A DNA stretch of 64,000 nt, from the NCBI GenBank assembly GCA_016710065.1, contig JADJLP010000002.1, positions 868,001 to 932,000 of the forward strand, given 5' to 3'. This document shows, one piece after another, positions 47,272 through 54,871 of the stretch (positions are counted from its first letter, which is position 1; the number at the start of each line of letters is the position of its first letter). Source of the stretch: Candidatus Ideonella esbjergensis. Lineage in GTDB: Bacteria; Pseudomonadota; Gammaproteobacteria; Burkholderiales; Burkholderiaceae_C. Position numbers and translations under genes: made by a program. The notes beneath the pieces are model-generated. The model did no database searches. It saw only the letters and a list, made by a program, of their open reading frames with translations, and had not been told where the DNA came from.

Positions 47272-48912
47272 ATGCCACAGATTACCGACGCCACTTGCCG
47301 TCCCGTTCAGGGAACAGTGTTGGCCGTCTTCGCACCTTTTGGAAGCGACGAAGGCCTCAGCACCTACCCGAATGGTCACAGCCTGCAACTGCTTGACCAC
47401 CCGTTGGTGGCATCGCTGCGCCGCGTGGCGAAGGCCGGTGTGGCCGTGGAGGCGCTGGTGGATCGAGTCGGGGATGACACGCAGTGGCTCAGCATTCCAG
47501 CTGGGCAACCTGAACGACTCAGCTTGCACAACCGCTGGAAGCAGGACATGCACGCGCCCCGCACGCTCAGCGGCTTCTTGGTGGAAGTGCACCAGCGCCA
47601 TCCTGCGGCCGCGCTGGTGCTGGGGCTGGAGGGCCATGGCTCTGGCTATTTGCCCGAGTTGGACACCCGAAGGCTCAGTTGGGAGGCGGCCAACAAAGGC
47701 CGCGATTGGATTTGGCACATCTCGGCGACCGAGGCCGCGCCGATGGTGGCCAGCCATTTGACCGAGGGCGGCTTGCCTGCGCTGACGGAGGCCTTTCCGA
47801 CCTGTCCCGGAGGCAACCCGGCGATCCCGGTGAACCAGCAACCCCTGTCCACCTATGGCCTGGGTTGGGCGCTGCGCGATGCACGTTTACGCGGCTGCCC
47901 CAAGCTGTCGGTGATTCATTTCGACAACTGCTTCAACCTTTCCACGGAGGTTCTGCACACCGTGGCGCCCTACGCCGACGCCGCCGACGGCTTTGCCAAC
48001 TACACGTTCTTCACCGCTGGCGAAGCTTATGCGCTGGCCTTCGAGCAACTGGGTGCACAAGGCCAGTACAGCTCCCTGGCGTTGGCCAAGCAACTCTCCT
48101 TGGCCACGCATGAGCTCTTGAAGAAGCCGGGCGACGGTTACCCAGCGGTCGGTGGTGCATTGGCGCTGAACCGCATGGAAGGCATTGCCGATGGCATCGA
48201 GGCGCTCTCGGATGCCTTGATCCTCTTGATGCAGCGCGATGGCAATGCAGCGCGCGACCTGATTCAGGCGGCGATCGTGAAGGCTCAGAACTACGACACC
48301 GATTTCCCGCAGGAACTGGAAACTCCGGATCAACTCACCGACATCTACAGCCTGGCAAACGCGCTGCTGGATTTCGCCGCGAAAGATTTGGGCGTCGTGA
48401 CGGCCGCCAAGGCACTGTGTGGCCTGCTGAACGAGGTGAGGGTGTTCGGTGATGTGGGCCATCCGGCCATGGCGCCCCAGTTCGAATGGAACTTTGCGGA
48501 GACCACTCTGGCCATGAACATCTTCTTGCCAGACCCTTTGCGGCGCGGCCAGTGGGATTGGCGCACACCATATTATGGGGACGTGCGGCCTGAGCCGTTC
48601 AAGATCACTCTTGCCAATGGTTCAACCCAGGTATTGCCGCCTGCTCAAACCGGAGTGATTGACTTCCTCACCAAGACCACCTGGGTGGATTTCTTGAAGG
48701 TTTACCACGCCGATACGCACTTCGTGTCGTTCCATGTGGGTGCTGTCCCGGACTTGCCGCACTATGACCCGCACTACGTGCCTCCCAAGGACGGGCAGGG
48801 CGGCAATGGCACCCAAGGCGGTGGTGGCCGTGGCTGCCCGTCACAGCGCGGGCCGCGCCTGTTGGGGCCGTTGGGCGATTGGCTCGCACAATTGAGGGAC
48901 AAGCTGAAGTGA
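47272..48912 (+). CDS. Clostripain-like (C11-type, caspase-fold) cysteine peptidase homolog
   Basis: 546 aa without signal peptide. The catalytic dyad of clan CD is visible: His122 in LVLGLEGHGSGYL and Cys220 in VIHFDNCFNLSTEVLHTVAPYADAADGFANYTFFTAGEAY, which closely resembles clostripain text (WNHGSGW and FDACLMGTVEVAYELKDYADYLIASEE). Between them an insertion (about residues 130-205) separates the dyad by 98 residues. The C-terminal end is Gly-rich (GQGGNGTQGGGGRGCPSQRG). Substrate and role are unknown. The neighbourhood is a TPR/winged-helix protein and a C39 exporter. It may act on a peptide or on its own chain (clan CD members often self-process); nothing here proves it. Confidence 0.7.
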   Translation: MPQITDATCRPVQGTVLAVFAPFGSDEGLSTYPNGHSLQLLDHPLVASLRRVAKAGVAVEALVDRVGDDTQWLSIPAGQPERLSLHNRWKQDMHAPRTLSGFLVEVHQRHPAAALVLGLEGHGSGYLPELDTRRLSWEAANKGRDWIWHISATEAAPMVASHLTEGGLPALTEAFPTCPGGNPAIPVNQQPLSTYGLGWALRDARLRGCPKLSVIHFDNCFNLSTEVLHTVAPYADAADGFANYTFFTAGEAYALAFEQLGAQGQYSSLALAKQLSLATHELLKKPGDGYPAVGGALALNRMEGIADGIEALSDALILLMQRDGNAARDLIQAAIVKAQNYDTDFPQELETPDQLTDIYSLANALLDFAAKDLGVVTAAKALCGLLNEVRVFGDVGHPAMAPQFEWNFAETTLAMNIFLPDPLRRGQWDWRTPYYGDVRPEPFKITLANGSTQVLPPAQTGVIDFLTKTTWVDFLKVYHADTHFVSFHVGAVPDLPHYDPHYVPPKDGQGGNGTQGGGGRGCPSQRGPRLLGPLGDWLAQLRDKLK

Positions 48913-48946
48913 GCTGAGCTGTCGTCACGTCAACTACTTCACGCTG

Positions 48947-48979
48947 GCCCCTGCCGCGCACCCGCAGCAGGGGCTTTTT
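48947..48979 (+). terminator. Rho-independent terminator after the C11-like peptidase
   Basis: GCCCCTGC (48947-48954) and GCAGGGGC (48967-48974) form an 8-bp stem with a 12-nt loop, followed by TTTTT. Confidence 0.8.
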
Positions 48980-49175
48980 CATGGCGCTGTCACCTGTACG
49001 GGGGATGCTGACGACGCCGTATCCGCTCAACATCTCGTTGTCGACTGGCTATCGTCTTATCTGCCTCGTGAAGCTCATCACACCCTGCGTGGCAATGCAC
49101 AACAACAACCGTTTCAATGAGGCCATGCAAGTCAACAGGGGCTTGCGTTTCACCCAGTCAACAGGAGAGGACACC

Positions 49176-49559
49176 ATGGCCACATTGCCCGACATGCTCC
49201 GCGCCGAGGTGGCGCGCTGCCAGAACCTTTCGCGCACTTATGCCCAGCTGGGCACCGCCGGTGCCTTTGCCAGTGCACTGCTGGCCCAGTCGCTGCACGA
49301 GGCCGAGCAGGCCCTGCACCGCAACGAATGCCGGGCCATTGAGGTGGCGTTGGAGCGGCTGCGCGCCTTTCGTGATGTGACGCCCGACCTGCCCTCGGCC
49401 CGCATGGCGCCGCAGAGCCGGCCTTGTTTGTTGCCCGCTGGCGCGCAGGCCCAGCGTGTGCGCCCGCAGCCGCAGCGCAGCGGGCCGCCGGCCTCTTACT
49501 GGGGCAGCCCGCAGGCCATGCTGCAAGAGCAGTTCTTCACCTGGACGCGCGCGGCCTGA
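49176..49559 (+). CDS. Hypothetical protein, 127 aa
   Basis: No family recognised. ATG 49176 is preceded by AGGAGAGG at 7-bp spacing, a strong ribosome-binding site, so I prefer it to upstream in-frame starts (49095 and 48981). The first 70 residues are helical (MLRAEVARCQNLSRTYAQLG then LLAQSLHEAEQALHRNECRAIEVALERLRAFRDV) and the rest is Pro/Gln-rich, ending PQAMLQEQFFTWTRAA. There is no signal peptide, membrane helix or double-glycine leader. It is downstream of the peptidase terminator and upstream of a small membrane protein. Confidence 0.55.
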   Translation: MATLPDMLRAEVARCQNLSRTYAQLGTAGAFASALLAQSLHEAEQALHRNECRAIEVALERLRAFRDVTPDLPSARMAPQSRPCLLPAGAQAQRVRPQPQRSGPPASYWGSPQAMLQEQFFTWTRAA

Positions 49560-49590
49560 TCCGCGGGCCTTTCAGCCAGGAGCCAGCATC

Positions 49591-49800
49591 ATGTCTTCAA
49601 ACCTGAATTCGCTGCCCGACGTGGACGCGGCCGGCCGGCCTCTGGCCGAGATGGCCGCCTGGGACCCGATGGATGAGCACAACGACGCCGCCTGGGAGTA
49701 CTCGGAGCTGGACCGCCGTGGCATGGCGCTGCTGGGCCAGGTGGGTGTGGCCACCCTGGCCTTGGCGGTGGTGACCGGGGTGATGACGCGGCTGAGTTGA
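49591..49800 (+). CDS. Hypothetical small membrane protein, 69 aa
   Basis: An acidic N-terminal half (DVDAAGRPLAEMAAWDPMDEHNDAAWEYSELDRR) is followed by one C-terminal membrane helix (GMALLGQVGVATLALAVVTGVMT). ATG 49591 has the SD-like CCAGGAGCC upstream. It lies 31 bp after the 127-aa gene and may be co-transcribed. No family recognised. A tail-anchored topology with the acidic part in the cytoplasm is likely. Confidence 0.5.
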   Translation: MSSNLNSLPDVDAAGRPLAEMAAWDPMDEHNDAAWEYSELDRRGMALLGQVGVATLALAVVTGVMTRLS

Positions 49801-49886
49801 TCCCTGGGCAAGCGGCGGTGCTGAGGGGGGGAGGCGAGGGCGGCGCTTCGTACAATCGCCGCTCCATTCCTTCACCTGCCGCCGCC

Positions 49887-51116
49887 ATGCCCGTCAATTT
49901 GCAAGCCCCGCGTCCTGAACTGCTGCACCCGGTTGCCGGGGTGACCCTGGGGGTGGCCGAAGCGGGCGTGCGCAAGGCCAACCGCAAGGACCTGGTGGTG
50001 GTGCAACTGGCCGAGGGCTCGGCTGTGGCGGGGGTGTTCACGCGCAACCGTTTCTGCGCGGCGCCGGTGCAGGTGTGCCGCGAGCACCTGGCCGCAGGGG
50101 CCGCCATACGTGCCATCGTCATCAACACCGGCAACGCCAACGCCGGCACCGGCGCCGATGGCCTGGCCCGTGCGCGCCGCACCTGCAACACTCTGGCTGG
50201 GTTGATGGGCGTGGCGCCGCAGCAGGTGCTGCCGTTTTCCACTGGCGTGATCATGGAGACGCTGCCGGTGGAGCGCATCGAGGCCGGCCTGCCCGCAGCG
50301 CTGGCCAACCTGGCGCCCGCGCATTGGGGCCGCGCGGCCGAAGGCATCATGACCACCGACACGCTGCCCAAGGCGGCCTCGCGCCAGGTCAGCATAGGCG
50401 GCAAGCTGGTGACGGTGACGGGCATCTCCAAGGGCGCCGGCATGATCCGGCCCAACATGGCCACCATGCTGGGCTTTGTGGCCACCGATGCGGCATTGGC
50501 ACCGGCGCTGGTGCAAGAGCTGGTGCGCTACGCGGCGGACGAGAGCTTCAACCGCATCACCATCGACGGCGACACCTCCACCAACGATTCTTTCGTGCTG
50601 ATCGCCACGGGTCAGGCAGGCCATGCACCCATCACCTCGCTGCAAAGCCCCGAGGGTTTTGCGCTGACGGGTGCTGTGGTGGCGGTGGCGCGTGAGTTGG
50701 CGCAGGCCATCGTGCGCGATGGCGAAGGCGCCACCAAGTTCATCAGTGTCCGCGTGGAAGGTGGGCGTAACGAGGATGAGTGCAAGCTCGCGGCCTACGC
50801 CATTGCCCACTCACCGCTGGTGAAGACGGCCTTCTTTGCCAGCGACCCCAACCTGGGCCGCATCCTGGCGGCCGTGGGCTACGCGGGCATTGACGATCTG
50901 GACCAGACCCTGATCGAGATGCACCTGGACGACGTGCATGTGGTGACCCAGGGTGGCCGCCATGCCGACTACCGCGAAGAGGATGGTCAGCGGGTGATGA
51001 AGCAGGCCGAGATCACGGTGAAGGTGAACCTGAACCGCGGCAAGGCCAGCACCACGGTGTGGACCTGCGACCTCTCGCACGATTACGTCAGCATCAACGC
51101 CGACTACCGCAGCTGA
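49887..51116 (+). CDS. argJ: Bifunctional ornithine acetyltransferase / N-acetylglutamate synthase
   Basis: 409 aa. It moves the acetyl group from N-acetylornithine to glutamate in the cyclic arginine pathway. The proprotein cleaves itself before Thr in IRPNMATMLGF. Evidence: GVAEAGVRKANRKDLVVVQLAEGSAVAGVFTRNRFCAAPV, INTGNANAGTG, STGVIMETLPVERI, KGAGMIRPNMATMLGF, TIDGDTSTNDSFVL, and the C-terminal SHDYVSINADYRS. The ATG at 49887 (MPVNLQAPRPELLHPV) is chosen over in-frame upstream codons; TACAAT lies 36 bp before it. With argB at 22047 it gives two steps of the same pathway in this window. Confidence 0.97.
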   Translation: MPVNLQAPRPELLHPVAGVTLGVAEAGVRKANRKDLVVVQLAEGSAVAGVFTRNRFCAAPVQVCREHLAAGAAIRAIVINTGNANAGTGADGLARARRTCNTLAGLMGVAPQQVLPFSTGVIMETLPVERIEAGLPAALANLAPAHWGRAAEGIMTTDTLPKAASRQVSIGGKLVTVTGISKGAGMIRPNMATMLGFVATDAALAPALVQELVRYAADESFNRITIDGDTSTNDSFVLIATGQAGHAPITSLQSPEGFALTGAVVAVARELAQAIVRDGEGATKFISVRVEGGRNEDECKLAAYAIAHSPLVKTAFFASDPNLGRILAAVGYAGIDDLDQTLIEMHLDDVHVVTQGGRHADYREEDGQRVMKQAEITVKVNLNRGKASTTVWTCDLSHDYVSINADYRS

Positions 51117-51188
51117 AGAGATGGGGCACCCGGCGAAATAGGGCACCCGGCTGCGGTGTACCGCAGCCACCCGCCGGGCGGGTGTGCA

Positions 51189-51206
51189 GGCCGCTTCGGA
51201 GCGGCC
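51189..51206. other. Strong UUCG-loop hairpin between argJ and the bactofilin operon
   Basis: GGCCGCT/AGCGGCC with loop TCGG, flanked by GTGCA and TGCAC that extend the stem past one bulged base. It lies between the convergent ends of argJ and the last bactofilin gene. No U-tract, but it can act on both transcripts. Confidence 0.6.
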
Positions 51207-51241
51207 GTGCACTGGCCTGCGGGAGTCACCCAGCCTGCGCT

Positions 51242-51676
51242 TCAGTAGTTGGTTTGGGCTTGGCCCTGGTCGCCGGCGTCGATGTCGCCGCGGTATTCCA
51301 CCTTGCCGCGCATGCGGGCGCGGGGGTGCACATCGAGCAGCACGTCGTACTGGGCGTCACCCAGCAGGGTTGCGGTGCCGGTGATTTCCAGTGTCTTGCG
51401 GGCGATGATGGTGCCGCGCATCTTGCCTTCCAGTAGCACGTGGTCGGCTTCCACGGTGGTGGCTTCCACCACACCCGTGGCACCGATGTGCACGGTGCCG
51501 CCGTTTTGGAAGTGGATGTCGCCCTTGAGCACGCCGTCAATCTTCAGACCCAGGTCATTGCGGGAGCTGAACGAGCCCTCGAACACCGCACCTTCAGCGA
51601 TCAGGCTGGAAATGGCGTTCAACTGCTCCACCGGCACCAGCCTGGCGGGGGCGCGATGACTGTCGTGGTCGTTCAC
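51242..51676 (-). CDS. Bactofilin family cytoskeletal protein (third of three)
   Basis: 144 aa. The bactofilin beta-helix is clear: SSLIAEGAVFEGSFSSRNDLGLKIDGVLKGDIHFQNGGTVHIGATGVVEATTVEADHVLLEGKMRGTIIARKTLEITGTATLLGDAQYDVLLDV, with flexible polar tails at each end. Bactofilins polymerise without nucleotides and organise cell-shape or polar machinery. The start ATG overlaps the upstream stop by 4 bp (ATGA). It is the last gene of a five-gene minus-strand unit. Confidence 0.9.
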   Translation of the reverse strand: MNDHDSHRAPARLVPVEQLNAISSLIAEGAVFEGSFSSRNDLGLKIDGVLKGDIHFQNGGTVHIGATGVVEATTVEADHVLLEGKMRGTIIARKTLEITGTATLLGDAQYDVLLDVHPRARMRGKVEYRGDIDAGDQGQAQTNY

Positions 51677-52128
51677 GGGGTCTCCTGCTGTGTTGTGGGT
51701 GCCGGGCTTTTTCCTGGGTCCACGGGCTTGCGGGATTGTGCATGAGGGCCCCTGCGCCCCAGGGCCAGTTCGGCGTCCAGGCGCAGTTGCAGGGTGGGTG
51801 GTGCCAAATCTTCCCGCGACTGTTGCGCCGCACTCGCAGATGCTGCAAGTTTGGCCGAGGCTGGTTGGGCGTGGTGGTCGGGTGGGGGCACCTGCGAGTC
51901 GGCAAACTGGCTGGGTGGCCAGTGGTCAGACCACATGGCCATCCCGCCGATCAGCAAGGCCGGCATGCCGAGGTAGCGGGCTGCGCGGCCTATGGCCCAC
52001 AAGAACCAGCGCATCCAAAGACGTCGCCTGGCGACCGCGGCATTGCGTTGGCCAGAGCGCTGCAGGGCAGACTGCAGCAGCTCTTGGCTGGTGGCAACCG
52101 GCCGCTCAGTGCTGAGGCTGGCCGACAT
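51673..52128 (-). CDS. Single-pass membrane protein between bactofilins
   Basis: 151 aa. An N-terminal basic segment (NAAVARRRLWMRWFLWAIGRAARY) leads into one hydrophobic stretch (LGMPALLIGGMAMW), then a Pro/Ala/Gln-rich, probably periplasmic tail. No family recognised. The start overlaps the preceding bactofilin end by 23 bp and the stop overlaps the next by 4 bp. It may anchor the bactofilin polymer to the inner membrane (inference from position). Confidence 0.65.
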   Translation of the reverse strand: MSASLSTERPVATSQELLQSALQRSGQRNAAVARRRLWMRWFLWAIGRAARYLGMPALLIGGMAMWSDHWPPSQFADSQVPPPDHHAQPASAKLAASASAAQQSREDLAPPTLQLRLDAELALGRRGPHAQSRKPVDPGKSPAPTTQQETP

Positions 52129-52654
52129 CGTCCAGACGCACGCGTTCCAACTGGGCGTTCAGGTCTGCGCCATTGACCTGCAGTTGGGTATAGCGGATGC
52201 GGCCCGACACGCTGGATGATTCGTGCAAAGTCACGCGGCCACCCGAGGCGTCAAGCAAGCCCACGGTCTGGCCCAGCACCGAGATGTTGGGCGCCGTGAT
52301 GTCACCCACCACGGTGCCGGTTTCGGTGACGGTGACATGGCCATCGGGCGTACCCTGCACCAGCAGATCGCCCTGCACCTCGCCAGCCACGGTGACCGAG
52401 CCGGCAATGCGCGCCGAGCCAGTGAAGGCCATGCCATCGGCGAGTGTGGAGTGGCGCGCCAAGGCGTTGAGTTGCGGCACCGCCTGCAAGGACGGTTGCA
52501 GCGTGGGCACGCGGTCCACGTCGGGCATGGCCTGGCCCATGGGCACAACCGGAGCGGGTGCGTCCTGGTCTTCGGGCGCCGGGGTGTCGTCGGAGTAGTT
52601 GTCCATGGCGGGGCTTGCAGGTTGGTGGCGCGGTGGGTGGTGGTGGCGGCTCAC
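52106..52654 (-). CDS. Bactofilin family cytoskeletal protein (second of three)
   Basis: 182 aa from GTG 52654, which overlaps the previous stop by 4 bp (GTGA). ATG 52606 (MDNYSDDTPAPEDQ) is an alternative giving 166 aa; the extra 16 residues are His-rich. The core STLADGMAFTGSARIAGSVTVAGEVQGDLLVQGTPDGHVTVTETGTVVGDITAPNISVLGQTVGLLDASGGRVTLHESSSVSGRI shows the repeated Gly-x-hydrophobic pattern of the bactofilin beta-helix. Long acidic N-terminal tail. It overlaps the next gene by 23 bp. Confidence 0.8.
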   Translation of the reverse strand: MSRHHHPPRHQPASPAMDNYSDDTPAPEDQDAPAPVVPMGQAMPDVDRVPTLQPSLQAVPQLNALARHSTLADGMAFTGSARIAGSVTVAGEVQGDLLVQGTPDGHVTVTETGTVVGDITAPNISVLGQTVGLLDASGGRVTLHESSSVSGRIRYTQLQVNGADLNAQLERVRLDDVGQPQH

Positions 52655-53106
52655 AGCCTGCCGTCCAGAACGGGCAACGACTCGTCGCTGCGCAGCGTCT
52701 TGAAGGGCCCTTGCAGGGTCGCGCCATCATACATACGCAACCTGGTGGCCAGGATGGTGCCGGTGGAGATGCCGGTGCTGGCCACATAGGCCGTGCCCTG
52801 GCACTCCACGAGGGTGTCGGGATCGGTGTTGTCGGTGGTGGCACCCACCTGGCCCAGCACGTACAGATCACCCAGCACGCGAAAGCGACCGCGCAACTGG
52901 CCGCTGTGCCACACCACCAGGCGGCCGGCGATCTCGCCGCTGCCGTCCAGCGTGCCTTGCAGCAGCAGGCCGCCCTCAAAGCGGTGCTTGCCGGCCAAGA
53001 TGGTGCCCTCGGCCACGCGGTTGGTGATGTTCATCTTCACCGGGTCGATCACCAGCGTATCGTGCCCGGTGTCGATGCCAACTTCTGCGGCGGTGGTCAT
53101 GGCCAT
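52651..53106 (-). CDS. Bactofilin-like protein (first of three)
   Basis: 151 aa from ATG 53106, which begins 1 bp after the stop of the upstream gene. The core VAEGTILAGKHRFEGGLLLQGTLDGSGEIAGRLVVWHSGQLRGRFRVLGDLYVLGQVGATT...VECQGTAYVASTGISTGTILATRLRMYDGATLQGPFKTL has the bactofilin repeat. It is more divergent than the other two, with extra inserts. Frames to 53133 overlap the upstream gene and are not preferred. Confidence 0.75.
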   Translation of the reverse strand: MAMTTAAEVGIDTGHDTLVIDPVKMNITNRVAEGTILAGKHRFEGGLLLQGTLDGSGEIAGRLVVWHSGQLRGRFRVLGDLYVLGQVGATTDNTDPDTLVECQGTAYVASTGISTGTILATRLRMYDGATLQGPFKTLRSDESLPVLDGRL

Positions 53107-53107
53107 C

Positions 53108-53434
53108 TCAGTTTCGCCACCAGTACACAGCACCGCCCAGCAGCACTGACCAGACCAACAAGGCTGCCAGCAGCACGCGACGTTTCCAGCGCGCCAGCTG
53201 AGGCAGGTTCAGCGGCTGGCCCATCACCGCTTCCACCGGGTCGGTGGCCCACATGCTGTGCCAGGCCATGCTGCTCACCTGGGCCTTGCCGGTGACCCAG
53301 TTGATCAGCACACCATGGCGGGGCTGGTTGCGGGCGGAGGCAGACAGGCCCATGTCCACCACCAGATGGCGGCCCACCACCTGCTCGGTGAAGTAGCGGT
53401 TTGTGGTGTCGGTGGCCTGCATATGGGGCGCCAT
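53108..53434 (-). CDS. Tail-anchored membrane protein at the head of the bactofilin operon
   Basis: 108 aa. A soluble N-terminal part (YFTEQVVGRHLVVDMGLSASARNQPRHGVLINWVTGKAQ) is followed by one C-terminal membrane helix VLLAALLVWSVLLGGAVYWW. No family recognised. It is first of the five genes, 99 bp from the divergent MFS gene, so the operon promoter lies in that gap. Its stop is 1 bp before the first bactofilin start. A link to the bactofilin filament is inferred from the operon only. Confidence 0.6.
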   Translation of the reverse strand: MAPHMQATDTTNRYFTEQVVGRHLVVDMGLSASARNQPRHGVLINWVTGKAQVSSMAWHSMWATDPVEAVMGQPLNLPQLARWKRRVLLAALLVWSVLLGGAVYWWRN

Positions 53435-53533
53435 TATGGCGCGCTGCTAGCATCGGCCAACCCGGCGCGGGGCTCCAAAAGAGCCTCGTGCCCACCGCGC
53501 CATGTGCGTACTCACCGGCCTGCGAAGAGACCC

Positions 53534-54847
53534 ATGAGGTCCACGATCCAACACTGGCGCCAGCGTCTGAGCCTGGCCCCCAACGACCTGCTGCGCGACG
53601 CCACCTACCGGCGCTTGTGGACATCCATCCTGATCAGCTCGTTCGGCGGCCAGGTGACCATGCTCGCCATCCCGCTCACGGCGGCCGTGCTGCTGCACGC
53701 CACGCCCACGCAGATGGGCTGGCTCACGGCGATGGAACTGGTGCCCTTCGTGCTGCTCTCGCTGCCGGCCGGGGTGTGGCTGGACCGCGTGCGCAAGCTG
53801 CCGGTGTATGTGGCCGGCGAGCTGACCTTGGCGCTGGCGGTGGCCTCGGTGCCGCTGGTGTGGTGGCTGGGCTGGCTGGGCATGCCCTGGCTGTACCTGG
53901 TGAGCTTTGCGGTGGGCGTGGTGTACACCACGGCCGGATCGGCCGCGCAGATTGTGCTCACCCAGGTGGTGCCGCGCGAGCGCCTGGTGGAGGCGCATGC
54001 CAAGAACGCGCTGGCCAGCTCAGGCGCCGAGGTGGCCGGGCCAGGTGTGGCGGGGGTGCTGATCCGCCTGCTGGGTGCGCCGGTGGCGCTGCTGGTGGAC
54101 GCCGTGCTGCTGCTGATATCGGCCGCCATCCTGCGCGGTGCCAACGTGGTGGAGCAGCGCGAGCCCGCACCTCCCGGCCGCTTCTGGGCAGATCTGCAGG
54201 ATGGCCTGCGCTTTGTTCGCAGCCAGCCCTTGCTGATTACCTTGGCCAGCTGCGTGGGCATCTGGCAGATGTGCCACCAGGCCGCCATCGTGGTGCTGAT
54301 CCTGTTCGCCACCCGTACCTTGGGCCTGAGCGAGCATGCCGTGGGCCTGAGCTATGTGGCGCTGGGCGTGGGCACGGTCACGGCCAGCGTGCTGGGCGAC
54401 CGCATCAGTCGCCGCATCGGCCCGGGGCCTTGCCTGGTGCTGGGTTTTGCCAGCACGGCGATGGGCTGGTTGCTGTTGGCTGCGGCGCCTCTGGGCGAGT
54501 GGGGCGTGGCGGTGTTTGCGCTGATGCTCAGCCTGTTCGGCGTGGGCGCGGTGCTCATCTTCATCAACTTCATTTCGCTGCGCCAGGCCGTGACGCCCGA
54601 GCCCATGCTGGGCCGCATGACCAGCACCATGCGATGGCTCATCCTGCTGCCGGCTGGGCCGGGCGCGTTGATCGGCGGCTGGCTGGGAGAGCACGTGGGG
54701 CTGCGGGCCTCACTGTGGTTCGCCGGGGTTTGCGGCAGCTTGCTGGTGGTGGTGGCCTGGCGGCTGCCCATCATCCGCAGCGTGAAGACCCTGCCCAGGG
54801 CGGTGAATGTCAGCGGGCTGGCGGTGATGGACGATGCGACGACTTGA
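53534..54847 (+). CDS. MFS transporter
   Basis: 437 aa with about 12 hydrophobic segments. It resembles the antibiotic/multidrug efflux branch with the cytoplasmic loop GVWLDRVRKLPVYVAGELT after the second helix. Other text: FRSQPLL-like LRFVRSQPLLITLASCVGIWQM and TPEPMLGRMTSTMRWLILLPAGPGALIGGWLGEHVGLR. ATG 53534 (MRSTIQHWRQRLSLAPNDLLRD) is chosen; the upstream frame to 53258 covers the divergent gene. Substrate unknown. It is divergent from the bactofilin operon and convergent with ugpQ. Confidence 0.88.
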   Translation: MRSTIQHWRQRLSLAPNDLLRDATYRRLWTSILISSFGGQVTMLAIPLTAAVLLHATPTQMGWLTAMELVPFVLLSLPAGVWLDRVRKLPVYVAGELTLALAVASVPLVWWLGWLGMPWLYLVSFAVGVVYTTAGSAAQIVLTQVVPRERLVEAHAKNALASSGAEVAGPGVAGVLIRLLGAPVALLVDAVLLLISAAILRGANVVEQREPAPPGRFWADLQDGLRFVRSQPLLITLASCVGIWQMCHQAAIVVLILFATRTLGLSEHAVGLSYVALGVGTVTASVLGDRISRRIGPGPCLVLGFASTAMGWLLLAAAPLGEWGVAVFALMLSLFGVGAVLIFINFISLRQAVTPEPMLGRMTSTMRWLILLPAGPGALIGGWLGEHVGLRASLWFAGVCGSLLVVVAWRLPIIRSVKTLPRAVNVSGLAVMDDATT

Positions 54848-54871
54848 ACCGGTAGCGCCGCCGGAGGCTGC

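Noticed and set aside
47154..47396. Short upstream open frame before the C11 peptidase as a leader peptide
   Set aside because: No ribosome-binding site, no double-glycine motif, and it overlaps the peptidase in another frame.
41356..49800. Prophage or transposon origin of the exporter/peptidase region
   Set aside because: No integrase, transposase, terminal repeats or tRNA-linked att site was seen; only composition hints at transfer.
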